From: Planococcus sp. ISL-109
Lineage (GTDB): Bacteria > Bacillota > Bacilli > Bacillales_A > Planococcaceae
Length of the DNA stretch: 64,000 nucleotides
Assembly (NCBI RefSeq): GCF_018613655.1
Contig: NZ_JAGGPW010000004.1
Span: 53,586-117,585 of the forward strand
Direction: 5' to 3'
Shown here: in pieces, positions 34,111-42,346 of the stretch
Position numbering within the stretch: the first letter of the stretch is position 1
Layout: each line of letters starts with the position of its first letter
The notes under the pieces: generated by a model
What the model saw: the letters and a program-made list of their open reading frames with translations, nothing else
What the model was told of the DNA's origin: nothing
The model's database searches: none
Translations under genes and position numbers: made by a program

Positions 34111-34144
34111 AGTGCCGAAGGATGTTGTCTTCGGCACTTTTTTC
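34111..34144 (+). terminator. Terminator of the marR-flavoprotein operon
   Basis: An AGTGCCGAAG / CTTCGGCACT stem is followed by six T. Confidence 0.9.
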
Positions 34145-34248
34145 ATTGTACAGTCGATTTGAAAGAGAATTATTCAAGAGGAAAACAATCACTTGTTGAA
34201 GAATATCACATCAATCTGAAAGTTCTTCCAGTTGCTAGTGAATTGATC

Positions 34249-34672
34249 TATATAAGTTGAACTAATAAATTTTCACTGTAGATATTCCGCAAAACCACTC
34301 CGAAAAAGCTTTACTCTACTCTCACTGCGTTCGAGCATCGCAAATGAATAAGCTCAGCTTCCCTTCGCTTATTCGTTACCTGCGGGCGAGCGCCAAGCCT
34401 CCTCAGTCGCTTCAAAACCCTTGTGCTCCCACATCTGTATGGCAGATGCGTCGCAAATGAATGCGCTCAGCTAAGCTTCGCTCATTCATTCCCTGCGGGG
34501 TCTCGGCTGTCTCGCTTTCCCGCGGGAAAGGTGTTGCCCGACCCTTGCGAGGGCAATCCTTTGCGCAGCAAGGTTTTCTCCGTAGTTTTTCTACATATCT
34601 GTTTGTTCGCAAATTGTTAATGTTCAAGTAGTAGTGGTAATTCACTGATATCTCTTTAGTTCAACTCATATA
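34249..34672. mobile_element. MITE-like element bounded by 17-bp inverted repeats
   Basis: TATATAAGTTGAACTAA (34249-34265) is matched in inverse at 34656-34672 with one difference. The 424-bp interval has no coding potential and contains the GC-rich repeat copy at 34281-34600. It looks like a non-autonomous mobile or retron-free palindromic element. No target duplication was found by eye. Confidence 0.5.
34281..34600. repeat. GC-rich dispersed repeat, copy 3, expanded
   Basis: Same edges and core as 27591-27717, but enlarged to 320 bp. Two related hairpin-forming inserts are present: one around 34328-34380 (GAATAAGC...GCTTATTC) and one around 34450-34493 (GAATGCGCTCAGC...GCTCATTC). Both begin with GCAAATGAAT. 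A third insert near 34530-34575 pairs GACCCTTGC/GCAAGG-type arms. Confidence 0.75.
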
Positions 34673-34762
34673 GCAAAAAAAGATTAGCTAAATAGCAGCT
34701 AAAAGAGAATAATGAGATGGAAAGTAAATGATACAATCAATATATTTCGAAGGAGTTAGCGA

Positions 34763-35002
34763 ATGATGAAGAAACTGCTGGATTTGTTTTTTGAAGACGA
34801 TTCTCAACAAAATAACGATGGCCATAACAATTATTTTCTGGTCTTCGCAGTTTGGGGATCGATTCTTTTGGTGAATGGTATTTTTGAGTATTTCACGGAA
34901 ACAGCATTAATCGAAAGTTCGTTTTTAATTTTGATGATCGGGCTCGTTGTTTTCTTTGCTGCTGAATCGTTCGGAAAAAAATCAATAGAGGCAAGAGAAT
35001 GA
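34763..35002 (+). CDS. Small membrane protein, two helices
   Basis: A 79-residue protein. A polar Asp/Asn-rich N-terminus (FFEDDSQQNNDGHNN) is followed by two hydrophobic segments (about 27-44 and 50-67) and a short charged tail. Its function is not recognised. The ATG follows AAGGAG. The stop is one base before the ATG of the HIT-family gene. Confidence 0.65.
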   Translation: MMKKLLDLFFEDDSQQNNDGHNNYFLVFAVWGSILLVNGIFEYFTETALIESSFLILMIGLVVFFAAESFGKKSIEARE

Positions 35003-35003
35003 C

Positions 35004-35494
35004 ATGAGGAAAATCATAGTAGCCGGTGGAGAGACCGTTGAAGTCGAGTGCTTGAGCTGCGCGATGGTCAAAGGCTTGATCCAATCCGAAGGCGGAGTTG
35101 TAGTGGAAACGGAACATTTCCATGCCCGTCAAGGCGTGGCGTATTCAATTCCGGGCTTGATCATCCTCGCGTCCAAGCGCCATCTGAAATGCTTGGATGA
35201 ATTGACGGAAGCGGAGCGGCTCGATTACATAGATATTCTGTCGAAAATCAGGAAGCGCAGCGCGACGTCCTGGGCATCGAGGCGGTCTATTATTTCTACA
35301 ACGAAGACATGACACATCATTTCCACGCATGGATGGTTCCGCGTTATGATTGGATGTGCGAATTCGGGCGTTCCGTCGAATGGGTCCAGCCGGTATTGTT
35401 GCATGCGCGAAACGAGATGAATGATGAAGAGAATATAGCTGAAGTGAGAAAAGCGATCGCTATGTTAACAGAAGCGCTAAACAGGGAATCTTAA
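35004..35494 (+). pseudogene. HIT-family protein with one frameshift
   Basis: The first frame gives the N-terminal half of a HIT-like hydrolase (ILASKRHLKCLDELTEAER). After position about 35247 the family reading continues in another frame (QEAQRDVLGIEAVYYFYNE, then THHFHAWMVPRYDW, the His-rich catalytic HIT motif). A single-base change near ATCAGGAAGCGCAG would restore one protein of about 163 residues. It is either a recent pseudogene or a sequencing error. Confidence 0.8.
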
Positions 35495-35517
35495 TCATAC
35501 ATAGAGCAGGAGGTGCA

Positions 35518-35991
35518 ATGAAGTTGAAGAAGCTCCAAAAACACAAAACAGAGCTAAGCTCTCAAGACGATATTTGGAATGCGGTCATTGAAGCGATTGG
35601 TGAAATGGATTTGCCGATGGAGCCAGGCGCCCGGAAGGATACATTCTTGGCGTTCCATTATTATTCCACTATGGAAAGTGGCGGACATAAGAGCCTGCTG
35701 GATGCTTTCTTTGAGTATGTACAAGAAATTGGAGCCGAGCATTTTTTAACTGAACTTACTACCGCGCTCGAACGCATAGGGGCGGAGCATTATGCCCGGT
35801 TTGAGCGGGAATACGGGAAAGAAATGTGGTATCAGTTTGTTGCACTAGAACATGGCGAAACAGACGAAGCTGCGTTTTACAAAGTGATCGAGCAGGCGGA
35901 CCAGGCGTATTACGAGCTGGGGAATTCCTTGGAGCAAGTATTGGCGGCTCATTTTGTTGCTGTTCACGAACAGCTGATCGATATCATTTAG
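35518..35991 (+). CDS. Hypothetical protein, DUF4375/DMP19-like pattern
   Basis: A 157-residue all-helical soluble protein. The stretch FLAFHYYSTMESGGHKSLLDAFFEY followed by LERIGAEHYA resembles DMP19-type (DUF4375) proteins, where a similar surface segment precedes an ALxxIGA helix. The match is by pattern only. GGAGG is before the ATG. It lies between two decayed genes and is itself intact. Confidence 0.5.
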   Translation: MKLKKLQKHKTELSSQDDIWNAVIEAIGEMDLPMEPGARKDTFLAFHYYSTMESGGHKSLLDAFFEYVQEIGAEHFLTELTTALERIGAEHYARFEREYGKEMWYQFVALEHGETDEAAFYKVIEQADQAYYELGNSLEQVLAAHFVAVHEQLIDII

Positions 35992-36017
35992 AATATACAG
36001 GTGGACGGGGCAGGCAA

Positions 36018-36599
36018 ATGAAACTATTCGATGCACATTTACATAAGCTTGGCGACAAATTCGTTCGTCGGTATCACGCAATTGCCGTCTACTGCATCGA
36101 ATGAAGAGATCCTTGAGTTACATAATAAAGGGATACGCACGCTGCGCTTTAATGTGAACCGGGGGGCTCGGAAACCATTGTGCAACTGGATCATTTCGCC
36201 AGGCGTGTGTACGAAATCGCAGGATGGCATGCAGAACTGTATATCAATTCGAAAGATCTCGGTGAATTGAAAGAGACGATCGAGCGCTTGACTGCAGTTT
36301 CCATCGATCACCTCGGCTTGTCGAAAGACGGATTTCCCGAGTTATTGTCGTTAGTGGAGCAAGGCGTCAAAGTGAAAGCGACCGGATTTGGCCGGATTGA
36401 TTTTGACCAGGCTTCCGCAGTTCGCACGATTCATGAGCTCGATCCCGAAGCGCTGCTGTTCGGCACAGACCTGCCATCGACGCGTGTGAAAACTCCGTTT
36501 CAAGCGAGTGATATAACTTTGATCCAAGAAACCTTAGGAGAGAAACAAGCAGAGAAAGTTCTCTATAAAAATGCATTGAAGTGGTACAGAATCGAATAA
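36018..36599 (+). pseudogene. Decayed amidohydrolase (TIM-barrel, COG3618-like)
   Basis: It begins MKLFDAHLH, the metal-binding start of amidohydrolases, but that frame stops after 27 codons. The family reading resumes in a second frame (SFVGITQLPSTASNEEILELHNKGIRTLRFNVNRG), then a third (TIVQLDHFARRVYEIAGWHAELYI through LFGTDLPSTRVKTPF). About 50 residues expected after the DAHLH motif are missing and there are at least two frameshifts, so the gene is dead. Confidence 0.8.
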
Positions 36600-36610
36600 A
36601 CTTTCACCTC

Positions 36611-36650
36611 AACCAGCATCCCGCCGAGAGCAAATGGGATGCTGGTTTTT
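36611..36650 (+). terminator. Terminator after the amidohydrolase remnant
   Basis: An AACCAGCATCCC / GGGATGCTGGTT stem is followed by T-rich sequence. Confidence 0.88.
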
Positions 36651-36667
36651 CGTTCGAAAAGAAAGGC

Positions 36668-36698
36668 TTGTGCTTTACGTTAACGTCAATGCTAAACT
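36668..36698 (+). promoter_or_regulatory. MerR-type promoter with 19-bp spacer and palindrome
   Basis: -35 TTGTGC (36668-36673) and -10 TAAACT (36693-36698) are 19 bp apart, the overlong spacer typical of MerR-controlled promoters. The spacer contains TTTACGTTAACGTCAA, with perfect core ACGTTAACGT, close to LiuR-type MerR sites. It lies directly before the MerR gene, so it is likely autoregulated. Confidence 0.7.
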
Positions 36699-36733
36699 GG
36701 AAATATCAAAAAAATCAGACAGGGAGGCGGGAG

Positions 36734-37117
36734 ATGAAAACAATACGGGAAGCCTCAGAGGAGTTCGGAGTGACGACGCGCACGATCCGCTACTACGAAG
36801 AGTTGGGCATGCTCAAGCCGGAGCGGACAACCGCGAATCAACGCCTGTTCTCGAGTGCCGAAATCGCGAAACTGAAACTGATCGACAGAGGCAAGAAATA
36901 CGGATTCACCTTAGACGAAATCAAGGAAATGGTGCTGTTGTTCGATGCGGACCGTTCCGGAAAAAAGCAGCTCGAGCGGACGATCGAATACGGTCAAAAG
37001 CAGATCCGAGTGATGGAACAACGCATCGAAGAACTCGAAAAGACGAAATCAGAGATGGAATTCCTGCTTGGCGAGTTCTCAGAAAAACTATCAAAACTTA
37101 AGGGGATGGAGAAATGA
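36734..37117 (+). CDS. MerR-family regulator of acyl-CoA catabolism
   Basis: A 127-residue MerR protein. The winged HTH is at residues 1-70 (VTTRTIRYYEELGMLKPER, then RLFSSAEIAKLKLIDRGKKYGFTLDEIKEMV), followed by a long coiled-coil dimer helix (about 80-127, EQRIEELEKTKSEMEFLLGEF). It has no metal-binding Cys. LiuR/FadR-like MerR proteins of this form control branched-chain or fatty acyl-CoA genes, which fits the downstream acyl-CoA ligase remnant and acyl-CoA dehydrogenase. The ATG at 36734 follows GGAGGCGGGAG. Its stop overlaps the next ATG (ATGA). Confidence 0.85.
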   Translation: MKTIREASEEFGVTTRTIRYYEELGMLKPERTTANQRLFSSAEIAKLKLIDRGKKYGFTLDEIKEMVLLFDADRSGKKQLERTIEYGQKQIRVMEQRIEELEKTKSEMEFLLGEFSEKLSKLKGMEK

Positions 37118-37441
37118 ATATTTCACAATTGCTCGAGCGCAATGCGCGGAAATATCCAGACAATGAGGCAGTGGTCGGAATGGGCCAGCGCCTGACATTC
37201 CGGGAAATGGACAGGCTTGTAAACAACGTAGCTTACGCTTTAAGGAAGCGGGGCATCGGGCGCGAAGACAAAGTGGTTTTGTTCATGCCGAACGTACCGG
37301 AATTCGTGGTCTCTTATTTTGCCGCGCAGCGTGTGAATGCGGTCGTCGTGCCGGTCAGCGCAAAATTAGGGCAAAAAGAAATCGAATACATTTTGGATCA
37401 TTGAAAATCCTCAAGCAGCCGCTGCGGGAAAGGAGTGTTTA
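37114..37441 (+). pseudogene. Acyl-CoA synthetase reduced by internal deletion
   Basis: The first 96 codons read as the N-terminus of an AMP-forming acyl-CoA ligase (LLERNARKYPDNEAVV, YALRKRGIGREDKVVLFMPN, then EYILDH) and stop at 37402. After a two-base shift the next codons read KILKQPLRE and end at TAA 37441, like the C-terminal GKxLKxxLR tail of these ligases. About 400 codons, including the ATP-binding and catalytic parts, are missing. The gene appears collapsed by one internal deletion. Confidence 0.7.
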
Positions 37442-37442
37442 A

Positions 37443-39116
37443 ATGGTCGTATTAAAAGGTGCAGCACCAACGGGTGAACGCAATTTCTACGAACGGGACG
37501 AGACTTTGAAGAAGATTTTGGCGGAAAGCTTGCCGGATGATTTTTACCGCTATGCAGACCGCGAACTCACCTCTTTCGGTAAGCTCGCGGCAAACGACAT
37601 CGATGAACGTGCACGCTATACCGACCGTGAAGGCGCGCCTCGGCTCGAGAAATACAACCGGCTCGGTGAAGACATTTCGCATGTGTGGGTCAACGAAGGC
37701 TATAAAAAAACGGTCGACGAAACCTACCGAACGGGCATCGTCGGCTATGTCCACAAGGAAATTCCCGAACTCGGAACTAAAGGCAATTACCTATACAGCT
37801 TTGCGCAAGGCTACCTATTGTCGCAATCAGAACCCGGCTTTTACTGCCCAGTGACCTTAACGATGGCAACGGCATATCTGCTCGATCATTATGCAGACGA
37901 AGACGTTAAGGCGCGGTTCTTGCCACATGTGTGTGCAACAGGTGACACGGAACTGTTTGAAGGCGCGACGTTTTTGACCGAGCGGCAAGGCGGTTCGGAC
38001 GTCGGAGCGAACGTGGTGCAAGCACTCCAATCCGAAGACGGCTACCGGCTTTACGGGGAGAAATATTTCGCATCGAATGCCGGCATGGCGGGTGTGGCGA
38101 TGGTGCTTGCCCGCTTAGAAGGTGCACCGAAAGGGTCGAAAGGGCTCACTTTGTTCGCTGTGCCGTGGAAAGTGGACGGCAAACTGAACGGCATCAGCAT
38201 TCGCCGGTTGAAAGACAAGCTCGGCGTCCGGGCGGTGCCATCGGGTGAAGTTGAGTTTGACGGAGCACAGGCATTTGTCGTCGGAGACCCGAAAAATGGC
38301 CTCAAGTATATGATGGAAGCGCTGAATTTATCCCGTATCTGCAACGCAGTCGCGTCGATCGGCATCATGAAGCGGGCACTCGATGAAGCTGCTGAATACG
38401 CAGAGCGCCGCAATGCGTTCGGACAAAAGTTGAGCGAGTTTCCGATGGTGCAGGACAGCCTAATGAAACTGCGCGCAAAGCAGGAGTTTGAAACGGCAGC
38501 GATTTTTGAAGGGATCGGCTTGTATGACCGGGTCACAGCAGGAGACGCCACGCAGGAAGAGCAAGTGCTGAACCGCTTGCTCATTGCGATTTTGAAAAAA
38601 GAATCAGCTGAACAAGCGATCCATTTTTCGCATGAAGCGATCGAAATGCACGGTGGCAACGGTTATATCGAAGATTTCGTCACGCCGCGTTTATTGCGGG
38701 ACGCGCAAGTATTGACGGTTTGGGAAGGTACGGCGAACATTCTCGGCCTCGAGCTGATGCGCCTCGTAAATAAATTCGGAGCACATGAGTTGTTTATTTG
38801 CCATGTCAAAGAACGTCTTGCAAAACTGCAGACGACTGTTGATGTGGAACTGCTGCAGGAGAAAACGAAAAATCTGCACGAGGAGCTGACGGCATTCGCA
38901 GGATTCGATGCAGCCCTCCAAAGTTTTGACGCGAAGAATTTGATGCAGAAAATGGCGCGGCTTTTTGAAAACACAGTTGCGCTCGAGTGGGCAGGAAAAC
39001 ACGGGGGCATCTACACGCCGCTCGCCGAGATTTTCACCGAGCTGACGTGGAATACACGTAGTACGGGCGGGGAAATGAAGACGGTGAAATATTTCAAACA
39101 AGTGATGGGCAAGTAG
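37443..39116 (+). CDS. Acyl-CoA dehydrogenase, AidB-like
   Basis: A 557-residue FAD-dependent enzyme of the AidB/acyl-CoA dehydrogenase branch: CPVTLTMATAYLLDHYAD, TFLTERQGGSDVGAN (flavin-binding segment), RLKDKLGVRAVPSGEVEFD, YAERRNAFGQKLSEFPMVQD and LTVWEGTANILGLELMR. The extra C-terminal helical region of about 120 residues is typical of the long AidB-like group. AidB of E. coli belongs to the alkylation response, but the MerR context here points to fatty or branched-chain acyl-CoA metabolism. The ATG follows AAAGGAG. Confidence 0.88.
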   Translation: MVVLKGAAPTGERNFYERDETLKKILAESLPDDFYRYADRELTSFGKLAANDIDERARYTDREGAPRLEKYNRLGEDISHVWVNEGYKKTVDETYRTGIVGYVHKEIPELGTKGNYLYSFAQGYLLSQSEPGFYCPVTLTMATAYLLDHYADEDVKARFLPHVCATGDTELFEGATFLTERQGGSDVGANVVQALQSEDGYRLYGEKYFASNAGMAGVAMVLARLEGAPKGSKGLTLFAVPWKVDGKLNGISIRRLKDKLGVRAVPSGEVEFDGAQAFVVGDPKNGLKYMMEALNLSRICNAVASIGIMKRALDEAAEYAERRNAFGQKLSEFPMVQDSLMKLRAKQEFETAAIFEGIGLYDRVTAGDATQEEQVLNRLLIAILKKESAEQAIHFSHEAIEMHGGNGYIEDFVTPRLLRDAQVLTVWEGTANILGLELMRLVNKFGAHELFICHVKERLAKLQTTVDVELLQEKTKNLHEELTAFAGFDAALQSFDAKNLMQKMARLFENTVALEWAGKHGGIYTPLAEIFTELTWNTRSTGGEMKTVKYFKQVMGK

Positions 39117-39123
39117 ACGAAAG

Positions 39124-39158
39124 ACCGGCTGCAAGGGAATTTGCAGCCGGTTATTTTT
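39124..39158 (+). terminator. Terminator after the acyl-CoA dehydrogenase
   Basis: An ACCGGCTGCAA / TTGCAGCCGGT stem is followed by TATTTTT. Confidence 0.85.
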
Positions 39159-39281
39159 CTGTCTTATAGCGAGTGAGTATTTGGATAAGCTAATTTCAAT
39201 AAGTCACCATTGGTCCGGTTTCAAGAGAACCTTCCCGCTCTCAAAACGTCCAGTTAGTAACAAAGTCAAAGGGGTGGAGAC

Positions 39282-39476
39282 ATGGGCTTTTGGTATATGC
39301 TGCTATTATTCATCGGCATTTGTCTATTGTTTGCAGGAATGATGCCTAAAATAGGTTTTTCGCTCGGCGTCAAAGCCAGCTTTTTGCTGACAGGCGCTGT
39401 TTGCATCGGTGTCTCACTCTTCATGTTTTCACCTGGAAGTGCAGAGATCATCGCAGATTTTCTCGATTTGGAATAA
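39282..39476 (+). CDS. Small membrane protein, two helices
   Basis: A 64-residue hydrophobic protein with two helices (about 4-22 and 29-47) separated by a short positively charged turn (KIGFSLGVK). GGGGTGGAG lies before the ATG. No known family is recognised. Confidence 0.6.
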   Translation: MGFWYMLLLFIGICLLFAGMMPKIGFSLGVKASFLLTGAVCIGVSLFMFSPGSAEIIADFLDLE

Positions 39477-39599
39477 CAAGTGGAGTGAATTGTAGACAAA
39501 GAAAGACAGAATCTTTCATGTGTTCGAGTCCTTGAGCATTTTCATACGCCTTCCGTTTAGAGAACTGTACAATGGAGAGGTAAAGGAGTGCTTAAACTA

Positions 39600-40607
39600 A
39601 TGACACAAAAAACATTTCAGCAGATTCCGGTTGCGGTGCTCGATTTGGCGCCGATCAATGAGGGCAGTACTGCAACGGAATCATTTGCAAATAGCGTAGA
39701 ACTTGCACAGCACGTCGAAAAACTTGGATTTAACCGCTACTGGTTGGCGGAGCATCACAATATGCCGGGGATCGGCAGTTCAGCGACGTCGGTATTGATT
39801 GGGCATATCGCAGGAAATACGAAAACGATCCGTGTCGGTTCTGGCGGCGTCATGCTGCCGAACCACGCACCGCTCGTCATTGCGGAACAGTTTGGGACGC
39901 TCGCTTCACTGTACCCGGACCGCATCGACCTTGGCCTTGGCCGTGCGCCGGGGAGCGATCAGGCGACCGCTTATGCACTGCGCCGCTCTCTCCACAGCAC
40001 CGGCGATGAATTTCCTCAGCAAGTGATGGAACTGGAGAATTATTTCTCTAAGAACCCAGTCGGCAAAGTGCAGGCGTATCCCGGAACCGGCATGAATATT
40101 CCGCTTTGGCTTCTCGGCTCCAGCGGGTTCAGCGCACAGCTCGCCGCCCAAAAAGGATTGCCGTTTTCATTCGCCAGCCATTTTGCGCCGGACTTTACGA
40201 TGCAGGCGCTGCAGTTGTATCACCAAAAATTCAAGCCGTCTGCCGCGTTGGATAGCCCGTACGCGATGGTCGGCGTGTCGCTCATCGTGGCCGATACGCA
40301 GGAGCGGGCGGAATGGCTGGCCACGTCTTCCCAGCAGCAAATGTTCGCGTTGATGCGCGGCGAACCGACGACATTCCAGCCGCCGATTGATGATCTCGGA
40401 TCGGTTTGGACACCGCGGGAAATTGCGATGTTCCGTGAAAAACTGAAATCCGATTCGATGATTATCGGCACGCCGGAATTGGTCCGTGAGAAGCTCGCGG
40501 CATTCCTCACCAAAACGCGCGCCAACGAAGTGATCGTCAATTCACCAGTGTTTTACCTGGAAGACCGCTTGCATTCGTACACGTTGCTTGCGGATATGAT
40601 GGCATAA
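39600..40607 (+). CDS. LLM-class flavin-dependent oxidoreductase (luciferase-like)
   Basis: A 335-residue TIM-barrel monooxygenase using reduced flavin. Family signs: [49 protein letters not shown] and [16 protein letters not shown], matching the group-1 (YceB/YtbJ-like) LLM subset. The start is the ATG at 39600 after AAAGGAG; the GTG at 39588 overlaps that site. The substrate is unknown. It is monocistronic with a strong terminator. Confidence 0.88.
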   Translation: MTQKTFQQIPVAVLDLAPINEGSTATESFANSVELAQHVEKLGFNRYWLAEHHNMPGIGSSATSVLIGHIAGNTKTIRVGSGGVMLPNHAPLVIAEQFGTLASLYPDRIDLGLGRAPGSDQATAYALRRSLHSTGDEFPQQVMELENYFSKNPVGKVQAYPGTGMNIPLWLLGSSGFSAQLAAQKGLPFSFASHFAPDFTMQALQLYHQKFKPSAALDSPYAMVGVSLIVADTQERAEWLATSSQQQMFALMRGEPTTFQPPIDDLGSVWTPREIAMFREKLKSDSMIIGTPELVREKLAAFLTKTRANEVIVNSPVFYLEDRLHSYTLLADMMA

Positions 40608-40612
40608 CAACT

Positions 40613-40640
40613 AGCACCAGCTCAGGAGCTGGTGCTTTTT
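40613..40640 (+). terminator. Terminator after the LLM oxidoreductase
   Basis: An AGCACCAGCTC / GAGCTGGTGCT stem is followed by TTTTT. Confidence 0.9.
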
Positions 40641-40645
40641 CAATA

Positions 40646-40673
40646 GAAAAACCCCCTCCGTAAAGAAGGGGGA
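40646..40673 (-). terminator. Terminator of the duplicated-motif protein gene
   Basis: A CCCCCT / AGGGGG stem has its T-run on the minus strand, just after the stop at 40678. Confidence 0.7.
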
Positions 40674-40677
40674 ATGA

Positions 40678-40950
40678 TCAGTGAAGGTCTTGCGGTTTTT
40701 CTTTTTCGTGTTTTGATATTTGCATTTCGATGTCTTCATCGTTTCTTGCGTAATCCGGACCGCCTTCGCCAATCATGTTCAGAATTGAGTCGAACTCTTC
40801 AGCGAGCCAGTCTTTCAACTCTTTTGGTTCCATGTCATCGTCGATACTTGCGTAATCTGGACCACCTTCACCGATCATGTTCAGAATCGAGTTGAACTCT
40901 TCATCGAGCCGCAGTTCCACTTCTTTTCGTTCCACCCATTTGCGTTCCAT
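40678..40950 (-). CDS. Small protein with a tandemly duplicated motif
   Basis: A 90-residue acidic protein. The motif EEFxSILNMIGEGGPDYA occurs twice, about 33 residues apart, with the linker also partly repeated; at DNA level the two units are nearly identical over about 60 bp, so the duplication is recent. There is no signal peptide or Cys. The start is the ATG at 40950 after AGGAGGG. The family is not recognised. The repeat may be a short binding helix-turn. Confidence 0.65.
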   Translation of the reverse strand: MERKWVERKEVELRLDEEFNSILNMIGEGGPDYASIDDDMEPKELKDWLAEEFDSILNMIGEGGPDYARNDEDIEMQISKHEKEKPQDLH

Positions 40951-41091
40951 GATGATTACCCTCCTTCGTATGCAAATCGCAAGAACGACGGACTTTTCTT
41001 TTGTCACCCCAATTATACAGAGTATTCTGTCTTTTTGGTAATCTTTTGACTTGAAAGGTTGAAACATTTTTTGCTTGTCAGCTGCTCAATG

Positions 41092-41128
41092 AAAAACCCC
41101 TGGCCGCATGAAAACGGTCAGGGGTTTG
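41092..41128 (-). terminator. Terminator
   Basis: An AAACCCCTGGCCG / CGGTCAGGGGTTT stem lies after the stop of the minus-strand gene at 41133. Confidence 0.8.
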
Positions 41129-41132
41129 TATG

Positions 41133-42002
41133 TTATTCGGCTAAATATTGTTCCATCGATTCGAAATAGCGCGCAGACGTTTGTTCGAACCATTCCGCGT
41201 AGGCTGCTTCAGGCTGTTGAGGAATCGCGTAGGCGAGCTCGGTCCGCAGGTCATCCGTCAATGCGATTTTTTGGCGAGGCCCGACAGGTGTCAGCCAGTT
41301 GAACTGTTCACGTCGGTTCGTGTTCGCAAATTGGACCCAGTCGGTTTCCGTTTCAGGGGAATCAAAAAGCGCATCGGCCGATAAAAGCATCCAGCTTTCG
41401 CTCTGGTGCTTCGGCGGAAGCCAGAAGTTTTTTGACAAGACGCCTTCTTCAACGGCGAAATCATGGATCTCGTGGCGCAGTTCCTGCACGCGTTCGCCGT
41501 TGCCGAGTGTTAGTCCGCGGGAGACGTAAATATTACCGACCAATGTCTCGGTGCTGTCAGTTCTGACAACGCCGAACGGGTTGCGTGTCACATCGTTCCC
41601 ATATGTCTGCTCATCGCTTTGGAGCATCGGCTCTTCGTTCCAACGGGTGACGACCGCATCTTCTAGACCGTTGAGATTCATCGACATGGTAAAGGGCATC
41701 CATCCGGTGTTATCGACTTTATCGAACAGCATAATGTCGCCGTTGGGCAATTGCTGCTCGGTAATGGTCAGTGAGCCGATCGAGAGGGTGAGGAGGCTCA
41801 GCGCATGGACATTTTCTGTCACATCGCCGGTCGTTTCCGTTTGGGCTTCGCCGATTGTGATGAATTGCGGCTTATCGATGCTGATTTCAACATCTCCATT
41901 CGTATAAAGTGTTTCTTCGCTTTTCAAAAACATGACGGCTGTAAAAACGATCAGCACCATGAAGAACAATGTAATAACCAATATGACGATTTTTTTGAAC
42001 AC
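41133..42002 (-). CDS. Membrane-anchored extracytoplasmic protein, unknown
   Basis: A 289-residue protein. One N-terminal membrane helix (about 4-27) is followed by an extracellular domain rich in beta-type segments, with no Cys. Features include VEISIDKPQFITIGEAQTE and a Trp-rich SKNFWLPPKHQSESWMLL. No family is recognised. A GTG start at 42002 is preferred because GAGGTGG precedes it by about four bases; a GTG three codons earlier overlaps that site. Confidence 0.65.
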   Translation of the reverse strand: MFKKIVILVITLFFMVLIVFTAVMFLKSEETLYTNGDVEISIDKPQFITIGEAQTETTGDVTENVHALSLLTLSIGSLTITEQQLPNGDIMLFDKVDNTGWMPFTMSMNLNGLEDAVVTRWNEEPMLQSDEQTYGNDVTRNPFGVVRTDSTETLVGNIYVSRGLTLGNGERVQELRHEIHDFAVEEGVLSKNFWLPPKHQSESWMLLSADALFDSPETETDWVQFANTNRREQFNWLTPVGPRQKIALTDDLRTELAYAIPQQPEAAYAEWFEQTSARYFESMEQYLAE

Positions 42003-42346
42003 TATTTCCACCTCAAGTTTCGGGTATTTCCTGCCTTACCGATTATAGCATGGCAGCTGGCCGAATTCCGGGTGGAGTTTTGAGCATCACATGAACAATG
42101 GGTGAATGTTGCTCGGGCTTTCGGGGAAAGCTCGAACAATATTGTAGTGCAATTATTTCAGCGTGCTGTGCAGTAGATGGGCCATCCAAGAGCACAATCA
42201 CTGATCTGTGGCCAGTAATCGAGCCGGTAAGTTCCGGTTCACCCTCAAGTTCTTCTGCGATATCATTAAACAGGTCGAATCCAACAGCGTTTTCGTATGT
42301 AGGGCATGAATCGACAAGCTTGAACCTTACTGAACCAATCTATGCT

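Noticed and set aside
34281-34600. Possible CRISPR-like array because of repeated short blocks
   Set aside because: The repeated units are unequal, palindromic and not regularly spaced with spacers; it is a modular intergenic repeat.
38051-39134. Minus-strand frames of up to 202 codons opposite the acyl-CoA dehydrogenase
   Set aside because: Composition typical of antisense shadows; no motif and no ribosome site.
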